7,798 nt of DNA from an uncultured Odoribacter sp. (GTDB lineage Bacteria > Bacteroidota > Bacteroidia > Bacteroidales > Marinifilaceae): positions 1-7,798 of the forward strand of contig CAJKZL010000130.1 in NCBI GenBank assembly GCA_905204385.1. Reading direction: 5' to 3'. Below are positions 1 to 6,184 of the stretch, piece by piece. Each line of letters begins with the position of its first letter. The first letter of the stretch is position 1. The notes under the pieces are model-generated. The model saw only the letters and a program-made list of their open reading frames with translations. It was not told the origin of the DNA and did no database searches. The translations under genes were made by a program, and so were the position numbers.

Positions 1-75
1 TTCTCTGTTATCTATTGTTAGTTTTATGTTTTCCATATCTTTTCTGTCAACTGTCAATTATTCACTGTCAACTAT
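1..75. repeat. Short CTGTCAA repeats downstream of the NuoF gene
   Basis: The heptamer CTGTCAA occurs three times (44-50, 51-57, 65-71); on the transcribed minus strand it reads TTGACAG. The rest of the stretch is AT-rich. I see no hairpin followed by a T-run, so nothing here clearly ends transcription, and the operon may continue beyond the window. From memory, short TTGACAG/TTGACA tandem-like tracts are common between genes in Bacteroidales; their role is not known to me. Confidence 0.5.
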
Positions 76-1866
76 TTAATGTACGTAAATAGCGTCGAAC
101 TTACATTTCTCTATACATGATCCGCAACGGATACAAACATCCGAGTCGATAGTATGGGGAACCTTCCGGCTGCCGGTAATGGCATGTACCGGACAGATTC
201 GGGCACACATCGTACAGCCTTTGCATTTCTCCGGATTGATAAAGTACTGGGTAAGTTCGCGGCACTGGTGGGAAGGACAACGTTGTTCATCGACATGTGT
301 CAGGTATTCGTCATAGAAGTTATCCATGGTGGAAAGGACAGGGTTCGGAGAGGTCTGTCCCAGTCCGCAAAGCGCGGTGTCCTTGATGACCTGACTCAGG
401 TTGCGCAGGTTGTCCAGATCATCCATCGTGCCTTTGCCTTCGGTGATGCGGGTCAGGATTTCTAAAAGACGCTTATTCCCGATGCGGCAAGGGGAGCATT
501 TACCGCAGGATTCCTCGACTATAAATTCCAGGTAAAATTTTGCTACGGCCACCATGCAGTCCTCTTCGTCCATCACGATCATGCCTCCGCTGCCCATCAT
601 CGAACCGGCTGCCAGCAGGTTGTCGAAATCGATGGGGGTATCGAGGTGTTTTTCGGTGAGGCATCCTCCGGAAGGACCACCGGTTTGTACGGCTTTGAAT
701 TTTTTCCCGTTTTTGATTCCGCCTCCGATTTCGTAGATAACTTCTCTGAGCGTGGTGCCCATAGGGACTTCGATCAAACCTACGTTATTGATCTTTCCGG
801 CCAGGGCGAATACTTTGGTTCCCTTGGAGCGTTCCGTGCCGATGGAAGCGAACCATTCGGCCCCCTGGTTAAGGATGACGGGGATATTGGCCAGGGTCTC
901 CACATTATTGACGTTGGTGGGCTTATTCAGATAACCGGATTCGGCAGGAAAAGGAGGCTTGGTGGTGGGTTCTCCGCGCTGTCCCTCCATGGAATGGATG
1001 AGTGCGGTTTCTTCCCCGCAGACGAATGCGCCCGCCCCGTAGCGTATCTCTATGTGAAAATTGAAATCGGTACCGAGGATATGGTCTCCCAGCAGGCCGT
1101 ATTGCTCGGCTTGCCGGATAGCTATGCGAAGCCGTTCGATGGCCAGGGGATACTCGGCCCGGATGTACACCAGTCCTTTATCGGCTCCGATGCTGTATCC
1201 GCAAATGGCCATGGCTTCGATCACCGAGTGGGGATCGCCTTCCATGATCGAGCGGTCCATGAAGGCGCCGGGATCGCCTTCGTCAGCATTGCAGACTACG
1301 TATTTCTGCTCCGCCTGGTACCGGCGGGCAAATTCCCATTTCAGTCCTGTCGGGAAGCCGCCACCCCCGCGCCCCCGCAGGCCCGAGCGCTTGATTTCGT
1401 CGATCACTTCTACGGGAGTCATTTCGGTCAGGCATTTGGCCAGGGCGGAATAGCCTTCGCGGCCTATGCTTTCTTCGATATTTTCCGGATCGATGAAACC
1501 GCAGTTGCGTAAGGCTATCCGCATTTGTTTTTTGTAAAACTCCATGTGTTTCGAATCGCTCACGGTGGTTTTCCGGGTAGGTTCCTTGTAAAGCAGACGA
1601 TCCACCTTGCGTCCCTTTATGATGTGTTCGTCGACGATGTCCTCGGCATCGTCGGGTTTTACCTGTACATAAAAGGTGTTGTCGGGCATAATTTTAACGA
1701 TAGGCCCTTTTTCGCAAAATCCGAAGCATCCGGTTGCGATGACCTGGACTTCCTCGTCCAGATCCCGTTCTTTCAGACATTCCTCCAGTCTGCTGATGAT
1801 CAGTTTGCCCGCAGACGCCCTGCATCCTGTACCCCCACAGACGAGTATATGCATTTTGTAGCTCAT
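76..1866 (-). CDS. nuoF: NuoF/HydB-type NADH-binding flavoprotein subunit of an [FeFe]-hydrogenase complex
   Basis: This is the NADH- and FMN-binding subunit that exchanges electrons between NAD(H), Fe-S clusters and a hydrogenase (HydB of HydABC-type, often electron-bifurcating, enzymes). Domains in order: an N-terminal thioredoxin-like [2Fe-2S] domain (residues 1-90) with C10, C15, C47 and C51; the NuoF core with the glycine-rich FMN/NADH loop GRGGGGFPTG (165-174) and CGEE (283-286); an SLBB-like region (about 350-410); a [4Fe-4S] site with ESCGKCSPCR (452-461) and C500; and a C-terminal pair of [4Fe-4S] ferredoxin motifs (C548/551/554/558 and C578/581/584/588). At 596 residues with both extra domains it matches HydB rather than the roughly 440-residue NuoF of complex I. 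It is cytoplasmic. No Shine-Dalgarno precedes the ATG; M5 is an alternative start. It lies 63 bases after the ferredoxin gene. The partner catalytic hydrogenase (group A, HydA) is expected just past position 1 but cannot be seen. Confidence 0.93.
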   Translation of the reverse strand: MSYKMHILVCGGTGCRASAGKLIISRLEECLKERDLDEEVQVIATGCFGFCEKGPIVKIMPDNTFYVQVKPDDAEDIVDEHIIKGRKVDRLLYKEPTRKTTVSDSKHMEFYKKQMRIALRNCGFIDPENIEESIGREGYSALAKCLTEMTPVEVIDEIKRSGLRGRGGGGFPTGLKWEFARRYQAEQKYVVCNADEGDPGAFMDRSIMEGDPHSVIEAMAICGYSIGADKGLVYIRAEYPLAIERLRIAIRQAEQYGLLGDHILGTDFNFHIEIRYGAGAFVCGEETALIHSMEGQRGEPTTKPPFPAESGYLNKPTNVNNVETLANIPVILNQGAEWFASIGTERSKGTKVFALAGKINNVGLIEVPMGTTLREVIYEIGGGIKNGKKFKAVQTGGPSGGCLTEKHLDTPIDFDNLLAAGSMMGSGGMIVMDEEDCMVAVAKFYLEFIVEESCGKCSPCRIGNKRLLEILTRITEGKGTMDDLDNLRNLSQVIKDTALCGLGQTSPNPVLSTMDNFYDEYLTHVDEQRCPSHQCRELTQYFINPEKCKGCTMCARICPVHAITGSRKVPHTIDSDVCIRCGSCIEKCKFDAIYVH

Positions 1867-1929
1867 AGCGTAATACGTTTATCGATTTATATTTGAGTTA
1901 GCACAACGATTTTTGGATATAGTTTCAGT

Positions 1930-2322
1930 CTAATGTATCGTCTGATAGTTCACCGGAATGATGCCTTCTACCAGTTCGTCGTTTTTCAGGTATTTCTGAA
2001 TAATTTCTTCGGCCTTTTCACAAGTTACATGTCCGAAAACGATGGGTTCGCGTCCCGGCTTTGTAATTTCGACGGTGGGTTCGGCAAAGCAGTAACCCAT
2101 GCAGCCCGTTTGGGTGACGATGGCTTCGATCCCGTTTTCTTCCAAATGGTTCAGAAAGTAGGACATCGTTTCTTTGCTTCCGGCTGCGATCCCGCAGGTG
2201 GCCATGGCTACCCTGATTTGTACGATCTTTTCGGGATGTTCGCTTTTTTCCCTCAGATCGATCTTGGATTGAATATTTTCCCTGATTTTCTTCAGGTCGG
2301 CTAACGACTTAATTTTTTCCAT
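1930..2322 (-). CDS. (2Fe-2S) ferredoxin domain-containing protein, thioredoxin-like
   Basis: A small cytoplasmic electron carrier or adaptor of the thioredoxin-like [2Fe-2S] family, related to NuoE/HydC, 130 residues. Residues 1-33 are charged and probably helical. The fold then shows ATCGIAAG (41-48) and TGCMGYC (72-78), giving candidate cluster ligands C43, C74 and C78. The usual first cysteine of the C-x4-C pair would fall at residue 38, which is valine, so the fourth ligand may be C101 or a non-cysteine. The protein ends in EGIIPVNYQTIH, a tail I associate with hydrogenase-operon members of this family. The gene starts inside the end of the ATP-binding protein gene (14-base overlap), which suggests translational coupling, and it precedes NuoF. 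It probably hands electrons to or from NuoF and the hydrogenase. Confidence 0.88.
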   Translation of the reverse strand: MEKIKSLADLKKIRENIQSKIDLREKSEHPEKIVQIRVAMATCGIAAGSKETMSYFLNHLEENGIEAIVTQTGCMGYCFAEPTVEITKPGREPIVFGHVTCEKAEEIIQKYLKNDELVEGIIPVNYQTIH

Positions 2323-2899
2323 AGTTGCTGTTTTTATGGTTATAGAGATTTGAATGGTCTGCGTTTATTTCTTTTAGGTTTTCCCGGATAAATTCTTCTA
2401 TTGCGGCGACGATGTCCGGGTGGTCGAGCGGAAGATTTTCGAAGATGGCTTTCAACTCGTCGGTATCCAACCGATAATCGCCCCAGTCGGTGGTGTGGTG
2501 GTAGACGAAATGCAGTGCGGGATTTGCGGCAATCAATAAACTTAAGGTTTGGGCTATGTCTCCCAACGGGGGACGGTCCAGGTGGGAATGGACAAAACAG
2601 GCGGTGAGCCGTGTTCCCCGGCCTAATGCGGAAGAGATGCACAATTTGCCGCCTGTCCGTTCCGCGTTCTGTTGCAGGAGAGGGATGCCTAGTCCCACTT
2701 TGCGGACGGTGCGACTGGTAAAAAAAGGGTCGCGCACCCTGCTCAGAGTGGCCTCGTCCATACCCGTGCCGTTGTCGCTGACCTCGATGATAAATCGGTC
2801 GTCGGAATGATTTTCGCTGATGCGAATGACGATTTCACCGGCTTGGGCCCGTATAGAATTCTGGACGATATCCATGATATGGGAAGCTAAATCTTTCAT
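2309..2899 (-). CDS. HATPase_c-type ATP-binding protein (histidine-kinase/anti-sigma-like)
   Basis: A 196-residue GHKL ATPase domain protein. Visible motifs: N-box DIVQNSIRA (10-18), G1 box DNGTGM (42-47), F-box-like DPFFTS (57-62) and G2 box GLGIPLL (69-75), so the ATP-lid residues are present. There is no dimerisation/H-box domain, no transmembrane segment and no receiver domain. It cannot be a complete classical sensor kinase; it could act as a serine kinase/anti-sigma-like protein or phosphorylate a separate partner. Residues 110-180 form an acidic extension with no motif I recognise. It follows a Bacteroides-type promoter in the 110-base gap upstream and overlaps the ferredoxin gene by 14 bases. 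Similar ATP-binding proteins are commonly found in [FeFe]-hydrogenase operons; their partner is unknown to me. Confidence 0.85.
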   Translation of the reverse strand: MKDLASHIMDIVQNSIRAQAGEIVIRISENHSDDRFIIEVSDNGTGMDEATLSRVRDPFFTSRTVRKVGLGIPLLQQNAERTGGKLCISSALGRGTRLTACFVHSHLDRPPLGDIAQTLSLLIAANPALHFVYHHTTDWGDYRLDTDELKAIFENLPLDHPDIVAAIEEFIRENLKEINADHSNLYNHKNSNYGKN

Positions 2900-2962
2900 G
2901 AGCAGGGCTTATAAAAACTAATTATTCATCCGTTTTTGTTTAAGAATTATTATTGAACGAGC

Positions 2963-2993
2963 CAAAATTACTTTAAATAGACAAATTTGCAAC
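2963..2993 (-). promoter_or_regulatory. Bacteroidetes-type promoter for the ATP-binding/ferredoxin/NuoF genes
   Basis: Read on the minus strand, TAATTTTG (2963-2970) matches the Bacteroides -7 consensus TAnnTTTG exactly, and GTTG (2990-2993) stands 19 bases upstream in the -33 position (consensus TTTG or TTG). The predicted start lies near 2957, leaving a leader of about 57 bases before the ATG at 2899. It sits in the longest gap of the hydrogenase operon, so the redox subunits could be expressed apart from the upstream signalling genes. Confidence 0.6.
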
Positions 2994-3009
2994 GTTTGCG
3001 ATTGAAAAA

Positions 3010-3729
3010 TTATACCTTTAGCCGGCTGAGGGCCTTCCGGATGGTTGGGAACGATATTTCGGATAAAGATAACGACGTGCTGACTTTCCCGATATCTTCC
3101 GGATAGTGTGCATCCGAAGAATGGATAAAAGGCGCATTTTTCAATTCAGGATGTTGTCCGGCAAAAATCCCGGGGGTGGTGTTTGCACTGACTTCCAGCG
3201 CATCATAACGCAGGTCCGGAGGGATAAATCCCAGTTGGGATAAAATGCTGAAGCGGGGTTTATCGATATGCGCAGGGATAAAGATTCCGTCGCATTCCCT
3301 TACCTTTTTTTCTATCTCCCGGAGATTTTGGTCCAGGGCGGCGATCAATAGTTTTTTTTCTTCGTAGATGATTTCTTCCTGTACGTTTGCCACCACCTGG
3401 TAGCCGAATTTTTCCGGTTTGTTGGGAATATCGGGCAGATGCCGGTCCAGGTATGCCTGGAAAGTGCCAAGCGAGTCGTCGCACCCGAAAAAAGCCAGGC
3501 AATGGGCTTCTTCGGAGGTGGTGATTTCCACTCCGGTCAATACCCAGATTCCTTTTTCTTTGCCCAATTCCCGGATAATTCCGGCCTGGCGGGTGGAATT
3601 GTGGTCGGTGATGCCGATGATGCCGAGGTTCCGTTGCCGGGCCATAGCGATGATGCGGGCGGGACTCATTTCCAGGTCGCCACAAGGAGAAAGGGTGGTG
3701 TGAATATGTAAGTCAGCGTGTATCAGCAT
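3010..3729 (-). CDS. PHP-domain phosphoesterase-like protein
   Basis: A 239-residue PHP (polymerase and histidinol phosphatase) domain protein, a metal-dependent phosphoesterase fold with a trinuclear metal site. All the ligand motifs I would expect are present: DLHIHT (6-11), TDHNS (41-45), E68 in GVEIT, H76 in EAHCLAF, H154 in PAHIDKP, and SSDAH (204-208). The enzyme therefore looks active; its substrate cannot be told from sequence. It is cytoplasmic and has no signal peptide. No Shine-Dalgarno precedes the ATG. It lies 52 bases after the DRTGG gene. PHP proteins of this size often sit beside DRTGG and HATPase genes in hydrogenase operons, which suggests a role in signalling (for example hydrolysing a phosphorylated ligand or protein), but this is inference. 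Confidence 0.88.
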   Translation of the reverse strand: MLIHADLHIHTTLSPCGDLEMSPARIIAMARQRNLGIIGITDHNSTRQAGIIRELGKEKGIWVLTGVEITTSEEAHCLAFFGCDDSLGTFQAYLDRHLPDIPNKPEKFGYQVVANVQEEIIYEEKKLLIAALDQNLREIEKKVRECDGIFIPAHIDKPRFSILSQLGFIPPDLRYDALEVSANTTPGIFAGQHPELKNAPFIHSSDAHYPEDIGKVSTSLSLSEISFPTIRKALSRLKV

Positions 3730-3781
3730 AAGAGAAAGCGGGTTCGATCGGATTTTGCCCTTGCGTACAGGAGTATTTGCC

Positions 3782-4126
3782 TTAAAAGGATGTGTTTTTC
3801 AACAATTCATAGATCGCTCCCGTGATTTCAAAAGTCTGGGAGGGTGTACTCAGCACCGGAATCCCTTCCGATTCGCTTTCCTGGATGGTGTCTTCTTCAG
3901 GTCGGCAGCCTTTTACCAGCACAATGGCCGATAGGTCCTTCAATGAAGCGATGGCCATGATATTTTTGTGGGTTTGAAGGGTAATCCAGACATTGCCTTC
4001 GGCAGCGTTGCCCATGACATCGCTGAGTAAGTCGGAGGTATATCCTCCCCTGATTTCACGGTTCAGCCCTGAGGCACCGCAGCATACCGTTAAACCGAGT
4101 CGATCGGCTAGTTCTTTGACTGTCAT
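3782..4126 (-). CDS. DRTGG-domain protein (putative ligand-binding regulator)
   Basis: A single stand-alone DRTGG domain of 114 residues. The family signature region is seen as GGYTSDLLSDVMG (27-39), followed by a beta/alpha pattern with IVLVKGCRP (68-76) and GIPVLSTP (88-95). DRTGG domains are found next to CBS domains and in phosphotransacetylase-like proteins and are thought to bind a small ligand. No catalytic residues are evident. It starts 60 bases after the hydrogenase-like gene and is followed by the PHP gene. There is no Shine-Dalgarno; the start is preceded by an A-rich run, as is usual for Bacteroidales. Family assignment is fairly secure; function is not. Confidence 0.82.
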   Translation of the reverse strand: MTVKELADRLGLTVCCGASGLNREIRGGYTSDLLSDVMGNAAEGNVWITLQTHKNIMAIASLKDLSAIVLVKGCRPEEDTIQESESEGIPVLSTPSQTFEITGAIYELLKNTSF

Positions 4127-4186
4127 ATTCTTATTTTTTAATTGATCGTGTAATCATTTTCTTCTTTCATTTTTATTTTCCCGGGA

Positions 4187-5356
4187 TCAGGTGTCTTTAT
4201 CGAATTTTTCCATGCCCCAGATCAGGGCCGATAGTTCGAGGGATTCTTCCGGGGTCAGCAATCCTTCGCGTGTGAGCACCTTTTGCATGAAAATACATTG
4301 ATTGAGTTTGGCTTTGCCTTGAACGACGTCCAGTGCCAGCGCTTTGCACGAAGGGGCGCCGCACACCCCGCAATCCACCTGGGGCAAGACCTTCATGATG
4401 CGCGTTATTTTTTCCATCTTTTGGAAAGCTACTGCAAAATCTTCGTCCAGTTTTTCGATGGAACGGGGAGGGATATCGCCCGTTAATTGCATTTGAGGAA
4501 TGAGGTAATCCCGGTATCGGGGCATTTTGTTGATGGAAACGTATTCGTTCCGAATATAACTCTCCAACCGTTTTTGCAACCGTTCGATCGTCAGAAAGCG
4601 ATTGTTGATCGTCAGCGCTCCGCCGGCGCAGGAATGGTCGCAGGCCCGCAGTTCCAGGAAATCGATGTCGGTCAGTTCGTCGTTTTCCATCTTTTCGAGT
4701 ATGTCGATGACATTGTGGATTTCGTCTATGGCCAGGCAGCGCCCTTTGTAATTGGAAGCTTCCCCGCCGCTTTGGGTCCAGCGGATCGACTGGGGCGTGA
4801 GGTGGTATTGTTCGGGTACTTTTTCCTGTTGCTGATTTTTATGCTGGTTGATGGACAAGAGGATTTTGTTGTAGATGAAATCCATATTGATGACGCCGTC
4901 CACCGGAGAGCGGTCTTCGCCTACGGGGCATTTGATGGCGGCAATCTTGGCGGCACATTGGGTGACGTAGAAGATGCCGATTTGTTCTTCGGGAATGCCT
5001 TTGTCGATGAATTTCTTGCGGGCATAGATGGCGGTAATGTCCATGGCTTGTTTCAAACGGACGATATGGCCGATGAGGGAGGGAAAACGCGCCTGGATCA
5101 GGCGGTCTACCGCCGGGCGCTGCTGCATGGAGAGAATGAACGCGCCGAGCATTGCGCAGTTGACGATGTTCATCTTGAAGCGGTCCGCTTTTTCAAACTC
5201 CGGCAGGTCTGCAATGATTGCTTTGTACTTCGGCTTTGCTTTTTTCGTGATCGCTTGTGCCGCATCGGCATCATAGCCGAACACCGCCGTCAACTGCTTT
5301 TGGAATGAGCCTGCAAACAGCGCCCACATTCCCATGGGCATACCTATGTATTTCAT
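4187..5356 (-). CDS. Chimeric ORF: N-terminal ATC hydrolase-like fragment fused to [Fe-Fe] hydrogenase large-subunit C-terminal domain protein
   Basis: The 389-residue frame is open throughout, but its two parts belong to different families. Residues 1 to about 80 match, from memory, the start of Firmicutes L-2-amino-thiazoline-4-carboxylic acid hydrolase proteins (MKYIGMPMGMWALF, EFEKADRFKMNIVNCAML). Residues from about 81 on are an [FeFe]-hydrogenase-like protein: a remnant of the first H-cluster motif (PAVxRLIQARFPSL), a second-motif equivalent FYVTQCAAK (129-137), a third-motif equivalent LRACDHSCAGG (236-246), and a C-terminal four-cysteine FeS domain (C329, C332, C337, C354). The normal hydrogenase-like protein carries an N-terminal two-[4Fe-4S] ferredoxin domain and the start of the H-domain; both are missing here. 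The H-cluster motifs differ from the catalytic consensus, so the intact protein is more likely sensory or accessory. The start has a good AAGGAGAC ribosome site and an ATGA overlap with the small gene upstream. The hydrogenase part heads the DRTGG-PHP-HATPase-ferredoxin-NuoF operon. The fusion is unlikely to be functional if it is real. Confidence 0.85.
   Translation of the reverse strand: MKYIGMPMGMWALFAGSFQKQLTAVFGYDADAAQAITKKAKPKYKAIIADLPEFEKADRFKMNIVNCAMLGAFILSMQQRPAVDRLIQARFPSLIGHIVRLKQAMDITAIYARKKFIDKGIPEEQIGIFYVTQCAAKIAAIKCPVGEDRSPVDGVINMDFIYNKILLSINQHKNQQQEKVPEQYHLTPQSIRWTQSGGEASNYKGRCLAIDEIHNVIDILEKMENDELTDIDFLELRACDHSCAGGALTINNRFLTIERLQKRLESYIRNEYVSINKMPRYRDYLIPQMQLTGDIPPRSIEKLDEDFAVAFQKMEKITRIMKVLPQVDCGVCGAPSCKALALDVVQGKAKLNQCIFMQKVLTREGLLTPEESLELSALIWGMEKFDKDT
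5096..5116. other. Block A/Block B junction inside the chimeric ORF
   Basis: Residues 81-86 (PAVDRL) fit both families: the hydrogenase-like proteins have PAVxRLIQ in their first H-cluster motif region, and the ATC hydrolase-like proteins have a similar RPxVxR stretch. Downstream (lower coordinates) the genes lack Shine-Dalgarno sites and are Bacteroidales-like; upstream they have strong sites and Firmicutes gene families. The exact crossover base cannot be fixed because of the shared stretch. Confidence 0.75.
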
Positions 5357-5578
5357 TGCACTGTCTCCTTACATTCTCCGCATTTTGCCTTCTCCCGCAG
5401 CAACACCAGCCCCAATACCAAAACCAGCAGGTGTCCGGCGGATTCCGTGCCGTGATCGATCTGATCCAGCGGCCACGGCAGAAGCGTGAAGAGGATGGCG
5501 CGCTTTGACGGATTCGGAGAGTCTATACACTGCCCGCAGGATGGATGCAAAAATGCTCATGGCTTTTTTTCCTCTCAT
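5353..5578 (-). pseudogene. Small hypothetical membrane-protein-like gene, apparently frameshifted
   Basis: One reading frame opens at ATG 5578, whose ATGA overlaps the stop of methyltransferase 2 (a second start, M7, lies at 5560), and reads MRGKKAMSIFASILRAVYRLSESVK. A different frame carries KRAILFTLLPWPLDQIDHG and a hydrophobic stretch HLLVLVLGLVLL, ends in KCGECKETVQ, and its TGA overlaps the ATC hydrolase-like start as another ATGA. The two frames meet at about 5497-5507 (a GC-rich GCGCGCC run on the minus strand), where one extra base would account for the switch. Restored, the protein would be about 75 residues with one or two membrane-like segments. I do not recognise the family. A sequencing or assembly indel, a real mutation and a programmed frameshift are all possible. 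Confidence 0.55.
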
Positions 5579-6183
5579 TTCCGCGCTGTAACGCACAGCC
5601 ACCCCTTTTTGCTTTTGTGGCTCTGGATCTTACAAAATCCTGCTTGCTCCAGATATGCTTTCAGTGCAGTGTCCGTGTAGATGGTCATACCATTGATAAT
5701 TTGTGTCCATTTGTCATCTTTTGCTGTTTCGCCGTTTGCTTCATTGCAGATGAAAAAGATCCCGCCGGGCTTCAGCACCCGATAGACCTCTCTGAAATTC
5801 TGTGCAAGCTCCGGCCAGAAGTAGACCGTTTCAAAGGCGGTCACCGCATCAAACTGCTCCGCTTCAAACGGCAGCTCTGTCACGCTTGCCTGTTGCACGT
5901 TGCACCGTCCTGCCGCAATGGCTCTGGCATTGACTTTTCGCGCTTTTTCCACGCTGACGGCTGAGTAGTCGATGCCCTGCACCTTGCCGTTGGGGCACAG
6001 TTTCAACAGTGTCTTAATGTTCGCTCCACCGCCGCAGCCGCAGTCCAGCACCATGGCATCCGGGGCAGGCTGTAAAAAACTCAGCCCCCATTCTGCCATT
6101 GCGCTGTGTCCAAAGTTCATCATAGCAACCATGATCTTCCCGCCAAAGCCTACGGGCTTTCGGGTGTTTTCAAAAAAGGACAT
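5575..6183 (-). CDS. Class I SAM-dependent methyltransferase (second of pair)
   Basis: A 202-residue Rossmann-fold methyltransferase of the methyltransf_11/25 type. Motif I is VLDCGCGGG (45-53); the acidic residue after strand 2 is D72 in GIDYS; a later strand is FDAVTAFETVYFW (111-123); and YRVLKPGG (134-141) is the typical post-motif segment. The N-terminal 40 residues (FGGKIMVAMMNFGHS) form a family-specific cap. The substrate is unknown; it resembles small-molecule rather than nucleic-acid enzymes. The start is supported by GGAGGTG eight bases upstream, placed inside the end of methyltransferase 1, with only one base between that stop and this ATG. Its own stop overlaps the next small gene in an ATGA. 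Tight coupling implies a common pathway with methyltransferase 1 and the ATC hydrolase-like gene. Confidence 0.88.
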   Translation of the reverse strand: MSFFENTRKPVGFGGKIMVAMMNFGHSAMAEWGLSFLQPAPDAMVLDCGCGGGANIKTLLKLCPNGKVQGIDYSAVSVEKARKVNARAIAAGRCNVQQASVTELPFEAEQFDAVTAFETVYFWPELAQNFREVYRVLKPGGIFFICNEANGETAKDDKWTQIINGMTIYTDTALKAYLEQAGFCKIQSHKSKKGWLCVTARK

Positions 6184-6184
6184 A

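Noticed and set aside
646..1512. Long plus-strand open frame of 288 codons
   Set aside because: It lies wholly antisense to the NuoF gene, has no recognisable domain, and arises from the codon pattern of the real gene.
4487..5308. Long plus-strand open frame of 273 codons
   Set aside because: Antisense to the chimeric hydrogenase-like gene and running across the suspected junction; no family resemblance and no ribosome site.
5353..5550. Separate gene starting MHPSCGQCIDSPNPS
   Set aside because: The start lies inside the better-supported upstream frame and has no ribosome site; a single frameshifted gene explains both frames better.
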